A stretch of DNA of 64,000 nucleotides from an uncultured Ruminococcus sp. (GTDB lineage Bacteria; Bacillota; Clostridia; Oscillospirales; Ruminococcaceae): contig CAMWQJ010000002.1 of the NCBI GenBank assembly GCA_947176415.1, positions 1 through 64,000 on the forward strand, given 5' to 3'. Shown here one piece after another: positions 1 to 9,018 of the stretch. A program made the translations under genes and the position numbers. Position 1 is the stretch's first letter, and the number at the start of each line of letters is the position of its first letter. The notes beneath the pieces were generated by a model that was not told where the DNA came from, did no database searches, and saw only the letters and a program-made list of their open reading frames with translations.

Positions 1-115
1 TAGATGTCGACGTTGTTGTTGTTGTCGATGTAGATGTCGACGTTGTTGTTGATGTCGATGTTGTTGTCGATGTAGATGTCGACGTTGTTGTTGATGTCGT
101 AGTAGTTGTTTTAGC
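1..115 (-). repeat. Thr/Ser-coding tandem repeat
   Basis: Degenerate repeats of TAGATGTCGACGTTGTTGTT begin at 1, 31 and 73 and are rich in GTTGTTG and GATGTCG. On the coding strand they read as ACA/ACG/TCG/TCT codons giving a (TSTSTTT)n linker inside the giant surface protein. The 30- and 42-bp offsets suggest length change by slippage or unequal exchange. Confidence 0.8.
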
Positions 116-3100
116 ATCACGCATTACAACGCCTGTTGCTGTTGCAGTACCACTTATTTCGTTTTCGTACGAGGTAACTGCATCATCGCCCTCCCCGGAA
201 ACCACTTTGTAGTTTTCCTTGTCATTATCAGAAAGTTTGATAGATGTGATAACACCGTTTTTAATAGTAAACTTTATGTTTTCTGCTTTCTGATGTGTTT
301 CGGGAGCAAATGTTTCTTCCAGAGTATAATCACCGTTCGGAAGACCTTTGATAACTGTATCGCTGTCACCAGATGAAACAAATTCAATGTAAGAATCATC
401 TAATTTTAATGTTTCGTTATCTGCTGTAAGCTGAGTTTCGCCCTGCATTACAGTAACGTTCTTAAGTGTTTTGCCCGTGCCTTTGAGAGTAAGTTTCAGA
501 GTTGCTCCTGCGAGTTCCTCGGACATTGCAACTTCCTTTTTAGAAATATGGATAGTTGAAATGCTGTCTTTAATGACAACTGTCTTGTCTGTTGCTTCGA
601 CAAATGTCTTGTTGCCTTCATTGTCTGTTCCATTGGCAATGCTGACAACGCCCTTGCTGTCAACTTTAAACTCAATAGATTCAGCCTTCGTATATCCGTC
701 GGGAGCTGTATTTTCTGTCAGTTTATAATTGCCCTCAGGAAGATTTGAAAGTTCAGTAGGAGCATCGCCTGATTTGAATAAAATAGCATTTGCCTGCTTG
801 TTGTATGCCAGCTTAAACTCTTCGCCGTTTCTTGTAGCTGTTACTCCGGAAAGATTCTTATCGTCAAGAGATTCGAGAATAATTTCAGCACCTGCAAGCT
901 CCGTATTATTATTAGTAATATCAACCTTGCTGATAGTTGCCTTGATAGGAGCGTCTTTTACAAGAATAGTATTATTCTCACTGTCCTTTACATTGCCGTC
1001 CTCGTCAACTGTAAACTTAATTTCACTTGCAATCGTATATCCGTCGGGAGCGGTTATTTCTTTAAGAACGTAACTGCCTGCTTCCAGTGTTACTGTCCAT
1101 GTCTTATTCTTTTCAGATGTCCATTTCAGATTCTCGCCCTTTTCATTTTTAACGGGTGTTTCTCCGTCTTCCTTGAAAAGTTCAAGTACTGCGCCTGCAA
1201 GTTCTTTGTTGCCTGTTATATCAACCTTGTTTATTGCAATAATTTTTTTATCTTTTTCAGCATCATTTACTTTGATTACATTTCCGTCATAGATTTTGAC
1301 ATGGGACTCAGTTGAAACAACCTTTTCTGTTGAACTTACCACGCCGTTTTCAACTGTAAATGTCCAGTCCTTTGCAAGTGCTTCATATCCGGCTGGTGCT
1401 TCTTCATGAAGTGTATACTTGCCGTCAGGAAGTCCTGTAATTACTGTATCGGAATCCTCTGCTGACTCAAATGTAATTGTTTTTCCGTCAATTACAGCAT
1501 CCTGACCCTCAACCTTTGTAAGATTCTTATCAAAGTCCTTTTCACCTGTTATTGTGATAACAGCACCAGAAACTTCTTTTTCGCCTGTAATATCGAACTT
1601 GTCGATTGTAACGGTCATAATCTGGTCTTTGACTGTAACAGTACTTCCGCTTATAACATCTGTCTCTAACAGGTCTGTTTCGTCATCTGTTGTTGCCTTA
1701 GTTATAGCACCGTTTTCAATTACTAAAGTAATATCTTCTGCTAATTCATATCCGTCAGGAGCTGATACTTCGTGGAGAACGTAAGTTCCGTCAGGAATAT
1801 TTGTAATTGTCAGCATATCTTCTCCAGATATCCAATTAAGTATATCTGTTTTTTCCGTGCTGATAAGTTTGCCTGTTTTATTATTTTCACCGAAAGAAAC
1901 TTTTGTTGTGTCAAATTCAACAGGTACTTCTGATGTTTCTGTATTACCCTCTTCGTCTGTTACTGTTACTTTCCTTATGCCTGTGAGAGTAAATTCAGCT
2001 CCGGCAAGTTCTTTATCACCGCCGATTGCTTTTTTGCTGATATTAAGTACAGCGTTTCTGTCTTTGACAACTATTTCATATTTAATATTGCCATTTTCGT
2101 TACTTGTTTTTACTGCTCCGTCGTTTTTGCTGGTAACAACTATGCCGTTGCCAGCTTCGCCGTCAACCATGTTTTGTTTGATTGTAAATTCGATTTTTTC
2201 TGCCACTCTGTATCCGTCGGGAGCGGTAGTTTCAATAAGTGTATAATTACCGTTGGGGAGGTTTCTTAATTCTACCCAGTCAGTATCTTCTGAATTCCAT
2301 ATAATTGCTGTTCTTTTTGTCGGTTCATCACTGTTGAATTTTACATAATTTTTATTAAATTTAACCCTGTTTGCATCAAATACAACAGTTTTTCCGTCTT
2401 CCAAATCTGTAGCTGTGAGTATGAATGATGCTCCCTTAAGCGGGTTTTTACCTGTAGCATCTGTCTTACTTATCTTCAATACTCTTTCGTCAGTCATTTC
2501 AAGACACGATATTCCGTTCTTGTCTTCAGAGATTACACCGTTTACTCTTTTCTCTATGGGATTACCGTATTTATCTTCTGTTACTGGTGTCATTTCACCG
2601 TCTTCACTAACTTTAACTGCCACTGAAGAAGTAATTTCACCATCTTCAACTGTAAACTTAATGTCTTCTGCTTTTTCATAGCCATTAGGTGCTAATTCTT
2701 CGTGAAGTATATAAGTTCCGTCCTGAATGTTATCAATTTTCCACCATACTTCGTCACCGACTGATGTCCAGCTCATTGTCGATTCTTCACCGTTTATTGT
2801 AGCGCCTTCGCCTACAGCAGTAAGTGTGAGTTCAGCACCAACTACGTCAATACCTTTTGTATTAACCTTGTTGATTTTTATTGATTTTGTTTCATTTTCC
2901 TCTTCCTGCTCTCTGTTACGCAACTGGATTTCAATTGGTGATTTAGTATTATCTACTCTGATATTTATTCTGCTGTCGTCAGCATCTCCGCCTATTGTAA
3001 GTGTCGGGAAACTGTCAAGTGTATGACCTACTTCAATAGTACATTTACCATTTTTTACTGTACCTGTGTGAGGAACATCAGGACAGTCTTCTTTTCCGTT

Positions 3101-6088
3101 ATCAAGCTCGAAAACTGTGCCGTCCATGTACTCAGGACAATCAATTGTTATGCTTGTAAGTTCAGCAGTATTGTCAACAGATTCACATTCTAAACCGCCA
3201 CAATAATACTTAATACTTGTAATGTCTCCATTCCAAAATGATATCTTCATACGTCCGTTTGCACCGAAAGAAAGATTATTTGGAGTTAATGTAGTTTCGC
3301 CATCGTAGAAGTCACCTGAAAATACTGTCATATCGCCCTCGGGCTTAAACTGTATTCCACCCTTGCCCCACTGAATGTTAGTAGCCTCAATTACAATTTT
3401 TGTAATTTTTTTGCCTGAACAATCTATATTGTAGTTGGTTTCATTGCCAGCATTATACTCATTTATACTATCTTTTGTTACATTCGATTGTGTAAAATAG
3501 TCTACAGGTTTTTTAACCGTTTTAATGCCCTGTACGGGTATTACATCATCTGAACTTATTGTAACTGTATCTGCTTCAATACTTTCACTACCATAGTTGA
3601 GTGTATATTTTATGTCGTATTCATCAAATTCGTCTCTTATAATGGTATAGTTTTCATTTATAGTAAAATAGATTTTGTCATTTACTGGTTTTTCATATCC
3701 CTCAGGGGCTTTTACTTCCTTGATGTAGTATCTGCCCACAGGAAGATGTCCGAGACTGATAGTACCGTCCTCGCCTGTAGTACCGCTTTTTACTAATTTA
3801 TCTGTTTCTTCATCATAAACTTCAATTTCTGCACCTGCAAGAACTTTATCACGCCCATAATTAACCTTTATGAGTTTTATTTCCTTTTCTTCGTTTACGA
3901 ATGTAGGTAAATTAGAAGAAATACGTGTAATCATGAGGTTATCAACATCATAATAATACGTAAAATTATCTGAACCTTCAAAAGTATGACTTGTCTCTAA
4001 GTCCATATTGTCAGCTGTGTATGTTGTGTCTGGGAAGACATCGCTCATAGAGCTATGGTTTTCGTCTATTTGTGTAACTTTTCCGTTTTCGTCAATTGTA
4101 AGAACAAATATAGTATTGTCTGGTGTTATATTCTCCTGACCGCCATAATTAACAGGTGATTTTATTTTAATTGTTCTTTTTGTAATAGAATTGTCAGTCT
4201 TATCGTCTAAATATTCATCTTCGAAAGACAAATCTCTTATTAAAGTATAGTCGTCGTCTGTAAGTTCAATGTCTTTATCTGCCTCTTCAATTGCTTTACT
4301 TATATATACGTTAACCTTTACTTTATCAGGAATTGTCTTATCGTTTTCTTCTTTAATGCTCTCGATTAATCCGGTAATCTTTACTTTGTATTCTCGTGGT
4401 GTCTTGTTATAACCTGCCGGAGCTTTTTCTTCTCTTAATGTGTATACCTTGTTGACTGTATAGCCTTCTTTGTATTCAATACCGCCCTCAAAGTCGATAG
4501 ATGTAGGAATGGTAATGAAGTTATAAGGCTTTCCTGTAGTTTCAGCATCTGAAACTATTTCGCCTGCTTCATTTACAAGTACAAATGTTGCACCTGCGAG
4601 AGGTTCTCCGCCTTCGTCTGTCTTTGAAAGAGCGAGTGCATAACCTGCTGTTGTTCCGAGCATTGAGAGAGGACCTGTGAACGGTCTGTAACCAAATTCT
4701 GTATAACCCTCAAAACTCTTTGCAATCAAAGCACCTGAAAGGTGGGGGTTGCCACCTTGTGCCTCTCTGTTGCCATCTTCTTTTAAGTAACTGGCTTCAA
4801 ATTTTTCATCAGTAACATTTGCATTAGGTGCAAATATTGTACCATAGAATGACATACCACTCAATACAACATCTGTTGCATTCGGAATGTTGTAGAGAAT
4901 TGATGTAACACCGGGTTTATTATTGTGTTTATTATCACCTGATAAAGAACCGCCTATGCCTATTTCAATAGGTTCAATGGTTTCATCATCAAATTCAAGC
5001 CATGCCTGTGATATATTTTGGGAGTTGCCAGTTCCTGATGGTTGACCGATGTGAAGTTTTCCGTCCTCATTATTGCTTAACTGCGGAATATTAACTACAA
5101 CATAAGCATATTCCCAGTCAATTTCCTTAACTTTACTTCCGTCCATTGTATACTCAGTATCTACTACTTTTCTTGGCTCAGGAAGCTTAGGAACATTTTT
5201 GTAGACAATTTTTTCTGCATTCTGGAATTTTTCAGCATCTTCATCTGAAAGAGTAAGATATACAGTCTCTTTCGGCTTGTCGGGGTCTCCTGTGTAGGTA
5301 AATACTATGGTATCAATTACATTGCCAAATTTATCTGTGTCCGTACCATAAGTTACCTCAAAGTCATTCTGTTTTTTAGTAAATTTCTGACTTTTCTCCT
5401 TGAGAGATTCAACATAATCTGCTACCTTAAAAGCATCTGAGCCAGTATATAAGGTACTGTCTGCAAATTCTTCACGGTCTGCACCATTTCTTGGGTCTTC
5501 AAGCCAATACCGATAAGAAACTTCAACGTCATCATCTCTTATCCAGAATTTCTTTGGCATCTGTACCCAGTCTGTACCGTTAAAATAATACTTATCGTTG
5601 CCGTATTCATCTCTACCGGATATTGGGTTCATTCTTGATATTTTGTCACCATTTACGATTGCATTAGCATAACCTTCATTAGATAAAAGATAATCCAAGG
5701 AATTTTGACTTGAATAGTCACCATTACCAATTTCATAATCCCAATTAGCCTGAAATTCAAGATTTCCGCCTACTGCAACACGTCCTTCGGCATCAGCTTC
5801 CCAAGGTTTAAAATCGTCTGCAATGAACACACAGAACTGCGAAGCCATACCAAGAGCATACTCTTTTTCATAGTTCTTGATAGTGCTTTCTACGTCTTCA
5901 CCCAAGAGACCGTTTTTACCTGCAAGCAAAACAACGTCTGTGGTTTCTACATGGTACTTGGAATCATCCGGCACCTTATTAGAAATGCTCTTCTCTGCAA
6001 ACGATGTCGGAATACCAGTCGTCATATTCATAACGGACATAAACATTGCCGTAACAAAACTGAGCGACCGTTTCGCAAGTTTGTTCAT
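1..6088 (-). CDS. Giant secreted surface protein with SpaA/Cna-B repeats (3' end beyond window)
   Basis: The minus strand is open from an ATG at 6088 to the left edge, about 2,029 codons, with SD GAAAGGAG just upstream. The N-terminus (MNKLAKRSLSFVTAMFMSV...) is a signal peptide ending near S-F-A-E. Around 5.7-5.8 kb the translation reads AEGRVAVGGNLEF, like the 'choice-of-anchor A' domain. Nine SpaA/Cna-B-like modules follow, each with an E-x-x-APDGY-type motif (plus-strand positions near 4420, 3700, 2685, 2215, 1755, 1390, 1045, 700 and 300). In this family such modules form isopeptide-stabilised stalks. The last module is degenerate (APETHQ). The visible end is a Thr/Ser tract, so the anchor (dockerin or sortase signal) lies outside. 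A role as cell-surface or cellulosome-associated adhesin is inferred. Confidence 0.88.
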   Translation of the reverse strand, partial: MNKLAKRSLSFVTAMFMSVMNMTTGIPTSFAEKSISNKVPDDSKYHVETTDVVLLAGKNGLLGEDVESTIKNYEKEYALGMASQFCVFIADDFKPWEADAEGRVAVGGNLEFQANWDYEIGNGDYSSQNSLDYLLSNEGYANAIVNGDKISRMNPISGRDEYGNDKYYFNGTDWVQMPKKFWIRDDDVEVSYRYWLEDPRNGADREEFADSTLYTGSDAFKVADYVESLKEKSQKFTKKQNDFEVTYGTDTDKFGNVIDTIVFTYTGDPDKPKETVYLTLSDEDAEKFQNAEKIVYKNVPKLPEPRKVVDTEYTMDGSKVKEIDWEYAYVVVNIPQLSNNEDGKLHIGQPSGTGNSQNISQAWLEFDDETIEPIEIGIGGSLSGDNKHNNKPGVTSILYNIPNATDVVLSGMSFYGTIFAPNANVTDEKFEASYLKEDGNREAQGGNPHLSGALIAKSFEGYTEFGYRPFTGPLSMLGTTAGYALALSKTDEGGEPLAGATFVLVNEAGEIVSDAETTGKPYNFITIPTSIDFEGGIEYKEGYTVNKVYTLREEKAPAGYNKTPREYKVKITGLIESIKEENDKTIPDKVKVNVYISKAIEEADKDIELTDDDYTLIRDLSFEDEYLDDKTDNSITKRTIKIKSPVNYGGQENITPDNTIFVLTIDENGKVTQIDENHSSMSDVFPDTTYTADNMDLETSHTFEGSDNFTYYYDVDNLMITRISSNLPTFVNEEKEIKLIKVNYGRDKVLAGAEIEVYDEETDKLVKSGTTGEDGTISLGHLPVGRYYIKEVKAPEGYEKPVNDKIYFTINENYTIIRDEFDEYDIKYTLNYGSESIEADTVTISSDDVIPVQGIKTVKKPVDYFTQSNVTKDSINEYNAGNETNYNIDCSGKKITKIVIEATNIQWGKGGIQFKPEGDMTVFSGDFYDGETTLTPNNLSFGANGRMKISFWNGDITSIKYYCGGLECESVDNTAELTSITIDCPEYMDGTVFELDNGKEDCPDVPHTGTVKNGKCTIEVGHTLDSFPTLTIGGDADDSRINIRVDNTKSPIEIQLRNREQEEENETKSIKINKVNTKGIDVVGAELTLTAVGEGATINGEESTMSWTSVGDEVWWKIDNIQDGTYILHEELAPNGYEKAEDIKFTVEDGEITSSVAVKVSEDGEMTPVTEDKYGNPIEKRVNGVISEDKNGISCLEMTDERVLKISKTDATGKNPLKGASFILTATDLEDGKTVVFDANRVKFNKNYVKFNSDEPTKRTAIIWNSEDTDWVELRNLPNGNYTLIETTAPDGYRVAEKIEFTIKQNMVDGEAGNGIVVTSKNDGAVKTSNENGNIKYEIVVKDRNAVLNISKKAIGGDKELAGAEFTLTGIRKVTVTDEEGNTETSEVPVEFDTTKVSFGENNKTGKLISTEKTDILNWISGEDMLTITNIPDGTYVLHEVSAPDGYELAEDITLVIENGAITKATTDDETDLLETDVISGSTVTVKDQIMTVTIDKFDITGEKEVSGAVITITGEKDFDKNLTKVEGQDAVIDGKTITFESAEDSDTVITGLPDGKYTLHEEAPAGYEALAKDWTFTVENGVVSSTEKVVSTESHVKIYDGNVIKVNDAEKDKKIIAINKVDITGNKELAGAVLELFKEDGETPVKNEKGENLKWTSEKNKTWTVTLEAGSYVLKEITAPDGYTIASEIKFTVDEDGNVKDSENNTILVKDAPIKATISKVDITNNNTELAGAEIILESLDDKNLSGVTATRNGEEFKLAYNKQANAILFKSGDAPTELSNLPEGNYKLTENTAPDGYTKAESIEFKVDSKGVVSIANGTDNEGNKTFVEATDKTVVIKDSISTIHISKKEVAMSEELAGATLKLTLKGTGKTLKNVTVMQGETQLTADNETLKLDDSYIEFVSSGDSDTVIKGLPNGDYTLEETFAPETHQKAENIKFTIKNGVITSIKLSDNDKENYKVVSGEGDDAVTSYENEISGTATATGVVMRDAKTTTTTSTTTSTSTSTTTSTSTTTSTSTSTTTTTSTS

Positions 6089-6129
6089 ATGAATTTTCTC
6101 CTTTCAATAAAATATTATAAATTGTTAAG

Positions 6130-6149
6130 CGGAGGGTTTGAGACCTCCG
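6130..6149 (-). promoter_or_regulatory. 5'-terminal hairpin of the surface-protein mRNA
   Basis: CGGAGG (6130-6135) pairs with CCTCCG (6144-6149). With the -10 box at 6159-6164 this hairpin would lie at the extreme 5' end of the transcript. It hides an SD-like GGAGG that has no start codon after it. A role in RNA stability or decoy ribosome binding is inference. Confidence 0.5.
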
Positions 6150-6158
6150 ATTACATAC

Positions 6159-6187
6159 ATTATAGCACTTTGATTTAAAAAAATCAA
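6159..6187 (-). promoter_or_regulatory. Promoter of the surface protein gene
   Basis: TTGATT (6187-6182) and TATAAT (6164-6159) on the minus strand, separated by 17 bp, about 70 bp upstream of the ATG. Confidence 0.7.
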
Positions 6188-6272
6188 CCATTAAACACAA
6201 TTTTTTCTTAAAATTTTTCAGGTGTTTTTTGTTACTTTTGCACAAAACCGTCACATAATTAACATAAAGAAT

Positions 6273-6299
6273 CAAAAAAACCCATGAAATAATCATGGG
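6273..6299 (-). terminator. Terminator of tRNA-Thr
   Basis: On the minus strand CCCATGA-TTATT-TCATGGG is followed by seven T. It lies directly downstream of the tRNA and upstream of the surface-protein promoter. Confidence 0.75.
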
Positions 6300-6312
6300 C
6301 GGATAAAAAAAG

Positions 6313-6385
6313 AGCTTGTGACGGGACTCGAACCTGCGACCTGCTCATTACGAATGAGCTGCACTACCAGCTGTGCTACACAAGC
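6313..6385 (-). tRNA. tRNA-Thr (anticodon CGU)
   Basis: A 73-nt cloverleaf: acceptor GCTTGTG/CACAAGC, D-arm GCAC/GTGC, and anticodon stem GCTCA/TGAGC with loop TTCGTAA giving anticodon CGU, which reads ACG. The T-arm is GCAGG-TTCGAGT-CCCGT and appears to hold one A-C mismatch. CCA is not encoded and the discriminator base is T. It has its own promoter and terminator. Confidence 0.93.
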
Positions 6386-6393
6386 ATATGAAT

Positions 6394-6422
6394 ACTATAT
6401 CATAAAAAAGACCGTTTGTCAA
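6394..6422 (-). promoter_or_regulatory. Promoter of tRNA-Thr
   Basis: Minus-strand TTGACA (6422-6417), 17 bp, TATAGT (6399-6394). The predicted start lies only a few bases from the mature tRNA 5' end. Confidence 0.75.
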
Positions 6423-6492
6423 GAGGGTAAAAGAAATTTTGTGCAAACTGCTGTAAATGTGAAAAGATTCTTGTAAAATACGGCTATTTCTA

Positions 6493-6521
6493 TTGACACG
6501 AACTTTTCTGTTTGATATAAT
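6493..6521 (+). promoter_or_regulatory. Promoter of the exopolysaccharide operon
   Basis: Consensus TTGACA (6493-6498), 17-bp spacer, TATAAT (6516-6521), 38 bp before the first gene. Confidence 0.85.
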
Positions 6522-6558
6522 ATTTTTATAGTATCCGCAAAATCAAAGGAGAAAGCAT

Positions 6559-7941
6559 ATGGCAATAAGAAAAGACCGTTATAAAAGAATTATTTCATTC
6601 GCCTCTGCGGTTATGCTTCTCTGCATTCTGACGGGGCTTTTCGGTGCTGTATGGTACGAATTTTACAGCGAGGAAATAATACTTCCGTTTTACCGCCGTG
6701 GAAACTGGACGCTTATTGCAATATATATGATGCTTACTGCGGTTTTTTTCAGGGCTTATGGCGGATTCAAGCTCGGCTACCTCAAAAAGACCGATATGCT
6801 TTATTCACAGCTTATATCAATGGTGTGCGTGAACACAATAGCCTACTTCATGATAAGCCTTATCGGGCGTGACTTCATGGCTTTCACGCCTGTTCTCAAT
6901 CTCACGTTTACGGACTTTGGCGTTATAGCTATATGGACTGTCCTTTCAGGAAAAATCTATTTTCTGATATATCCGCCGAGGAAACTTATAATACTTTACG
7001 GAAGCGGTCAGGCAGGAGCGTTGGTAATGAAAATGAGTCAGCGTGTAGATAAGTATATGATATGCGAGTCGGTAAGTGTTTGCGAACCATCTGAAAAGAT
7101 AAAAGATTTAATATTGAAATATGAGGGCGTTATAATATGCGACATACCCGAAAGTCAGCGAAGTGAATATATAAAATTCTGCTTTGAAAAATCCGTGCGT
7201 GCGTATATAGCACCGAATGTTTCCGATATTATAATAAGAGGCGGAGACAACATAAGGCTGTTTGATACTCCCCTGCTACTCTGCCGTAACTACGGACTTA
7301 CCTTTGAACAGAAATTTTTCAAAAGAATTTTTGACATATTATTTTCCGCCATAATGCTTGTACTTCTCTCTCCGCTTATGATTGTATCTGCTGTGGCTGT
7401 TAAAAGCTGTGACGGCGGTAAAATTTTTTACAGACAGAAGAGACTTACCATAGACGGAAAGGAGTTTTTCGTATACAAATTCAGAAGTATGATTGAAAAT
7501 GCTGAAAAAAACGGTATTCCACAGCTTGCTTCCGAATATGATAAAAGAATAACACCGACAGGCAGATTTTTAAGAAAATTCCGCATTGACGAACTACCAC
7601 AGCTTTTTAATATCCTTAAAGGTGATATGTCCGTTGTAGGACCACGCCCCGAACGTCCCGAACTCACGGAGCAGTATAAGAAAGAAATGCCGGAATTTGA
7701 GTTCAGACTGAAAGTAAAGGCAGGACTTACGGGGTATGCACAGGTAACGGGCGTATATGATACATCGCCAGTTGACAAGCTGAAAATGGATTTGATGTAT
7801 ATAGAAAATTATTCATTTTTCATGGATTTGCAGATAATTTTAATGACAATAAAGACAATGCTTTTTCCGCCTCAGACAAACGAAGAAACGGCGGAAAACA
7901 TTATAAAGAAAAGCAGAAACAAAAAGGAGAATAACAGATGA
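6559..7941 (+). CDS. Polyprenyl-phosphate glycosylphosphotransferase (EPS priming enzyme)
   Basis: 460 aa, ATG after SD AAAGGAG. The N-terminal half holds about four membrane segments and a CoA-binding-like region (LIILYGSGQAG near residues 143-153). Residues from about 252 form the bacterial sugar transferase domain: one membrane helix, then the conserved KFRSM, FRIDELPQLFNILKGDMS and VGPRPE motifs. Family members transfer a hexose-1-phosphate from a nucleotide sugar to undecaprenyl phosphate on the inner membrane face, the first step of exopolysaccharide or capsule synthesis. It opens a tightly packed operon and overlaps manC by 4 bp. The sugar specificity cannot be read from sequence. Confidence 0.92.
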   Translation: MAIRKDRYKRIISFASAVMLLCILTGLFGAVWYEFYSEEIILPFYRRGNWTLIAIYMMLTAVFFRAYGGFKLGYLKKTDMLYSQLISMVCVNTIAYFMISLIGRDFMAFTPVLNLTFTDFGVIAIWTVLSGKIYFLIYPPRKLIILYGSGQAGALVMKMSQRVDKYMICESVSVCEPSEKIKDLILKYEGVIICDIPESQRSEYIKFCFEKSVRAYIAPNVSDIIIRGGDNIRLFDTPLLLCRNYGLTFEQKFFKRIFDILFSAIMLVLLSPLMIVSAVAVKSCDGGKIFYRQKRLTIDGKEFFVYKFRSMIENAEKNGIPQLASEYDKRITPTGRFLRKFRIDELPQLFNILKGDMSVVGPRPERPELTEQYKKEMPEFEFRLKVKAGLTGYAQVTGVYDTSPVDKLKMDLMYIENYSFFMDLQIILMTIKTMLFPPQTNEETAENIIKKSRNKKENNR

Positions 7942-9002
7942 AAATTACAGCAGTAATCATGGCAGGCGGAAAGGGTGAACGTTTCTGGCCAAAAAGCAGG
8001 ACTTCATGTCCTAAACAGTTCCTGTCACTGACAGGCGACGGCAAAACTATGATACAGAAAACAGTCAACCGCATAAGTCCTGTTGTACCGTCCGAGGATA
8101 TTTTTATAGTAACAAATGCAGATTATAAAAATCTTGTGGCGGAACAGCTTCCTGATATTCCGACGGAAAATATTCTTTCTGAGCCTTGCGGACGGAACAC
8201 AGCACCCTGTATAGCCTATGCCTCGGCAGTTATAAGGAAAAAATACGGAAATGCAGTCATGATTGTTCTTCCGTCAGACCATTTAATCAAATATGAAGAT
8301 ATCTACATCAAAACGCTTAAAAAAGCGATTGAAACGGCAGAAGAGGGGCGGAATCTCGTCACAATAGGAATAACCCCCTCATATGCGGAGACGGGTTATG
8401 GATATATAAATTTCGGCGAGGAACACGGAAACGCATATAAGGTTGAAAGATTTGTTGAAAAGCCTGACATTCAGACCGCAAAAAAATACCTCTCGTCAGG
8501 TAAATATCTCTGGAACAGCGGAATGTTTGTGTGGCAGGTTACGACAATAACCGAATGTTTTAAAAAATTCATGCCTGAAATCTTTTCGGGTGCGGAAAAA
8601 ATCGGCAACGCTTATGGCACTGAAGATTTTGAAAACGTTCTCGAAACGGAGTATATTAATTTTCCGTCCGAGTCGATAGATTTCGGAATAATGGAAAAAG
8701 CAGACTACATCTACACCATACCCGCAAGTTTCGGCTGGGACGACGTCGGAAACTGGCTTGCCGTGGAGAGAATCAACGAAACGGACAGCAGTCATAACTA
8801 TACAGAAGGAGACGTTATTTTGGAAAATTGCAGACGGATAACTGTCTGTGGCGGAAAAAGACTTGTTGCCGTCGTCGGCATGGAAGACGTTGTTATTGTC
8901 GATACGGACGATGTACTTCTTGTCTGCTCGAAAAACAGCACGCAGGACGTTAAAAAAATTATCCAAAACCTGAAAGAAAATCAACGTACTACACTTATTT
9001 AA
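7938..9002 (+). CDS. manC: Mannose-1-phosphate guanylyltransferase
   Basis: 354 aa. The nucleotidyltransferase signature GGKGERFWPKSR is at the N-terminus, followed by LPSDH, a VEKPD motif and WNSGMFVW. It makes GDP-mannose from mannose-1-phosphate and GTP. The length fits the short single-domain form without the C-terminal phosphomannose isomerase of long ManC/AlgA proteins. Its ATG overlaps the stop of the priming transferase, and gmd follows 16 bp later, so GDP-mannose is probably passed straight to the deoxysugar branch. Confidence 0.93.
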   Translation: MKITAVIMAGGKGERFWPKSRTSCPKQFLSLTGDGKTMIQKTVNRISPVVPSEDIFIVTNADYKNLVAEQLPDIPTENILSEPCGRNTAPCIAYASAVIRKKYGNAVMIVLPSDHLIKYEDIYIKTLKKAIETAEEGRNLVTIGITPSYAETGYGYINFGEEHGNAYKVERFVEKPDIQTAKKYLSSGKYLWNSGMFVWQVTTITECFKKFMPEIFSGAEKIGNAYGTEDFENVLETEYINFPSESIDFGIMEKADYIYTIPASFGWDDVGNWLAVERINETDSSHNYTEGDVILENCRRITVCGGKRLVAVVGMEDVVIVDTDDVLLVCSKNSTQDVKKIIQNLKENQRTTLI

Positions 9003-9018
9003 AAGGAGAATTACAGAA

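Noticed and set aside
471..3026. Series of plus-strand open frames of 76-129 codons
   Set aside because: They are mirror frames of the minus-strand giant surface protein, low complexity in Ser/Leu/Val, with no SD.
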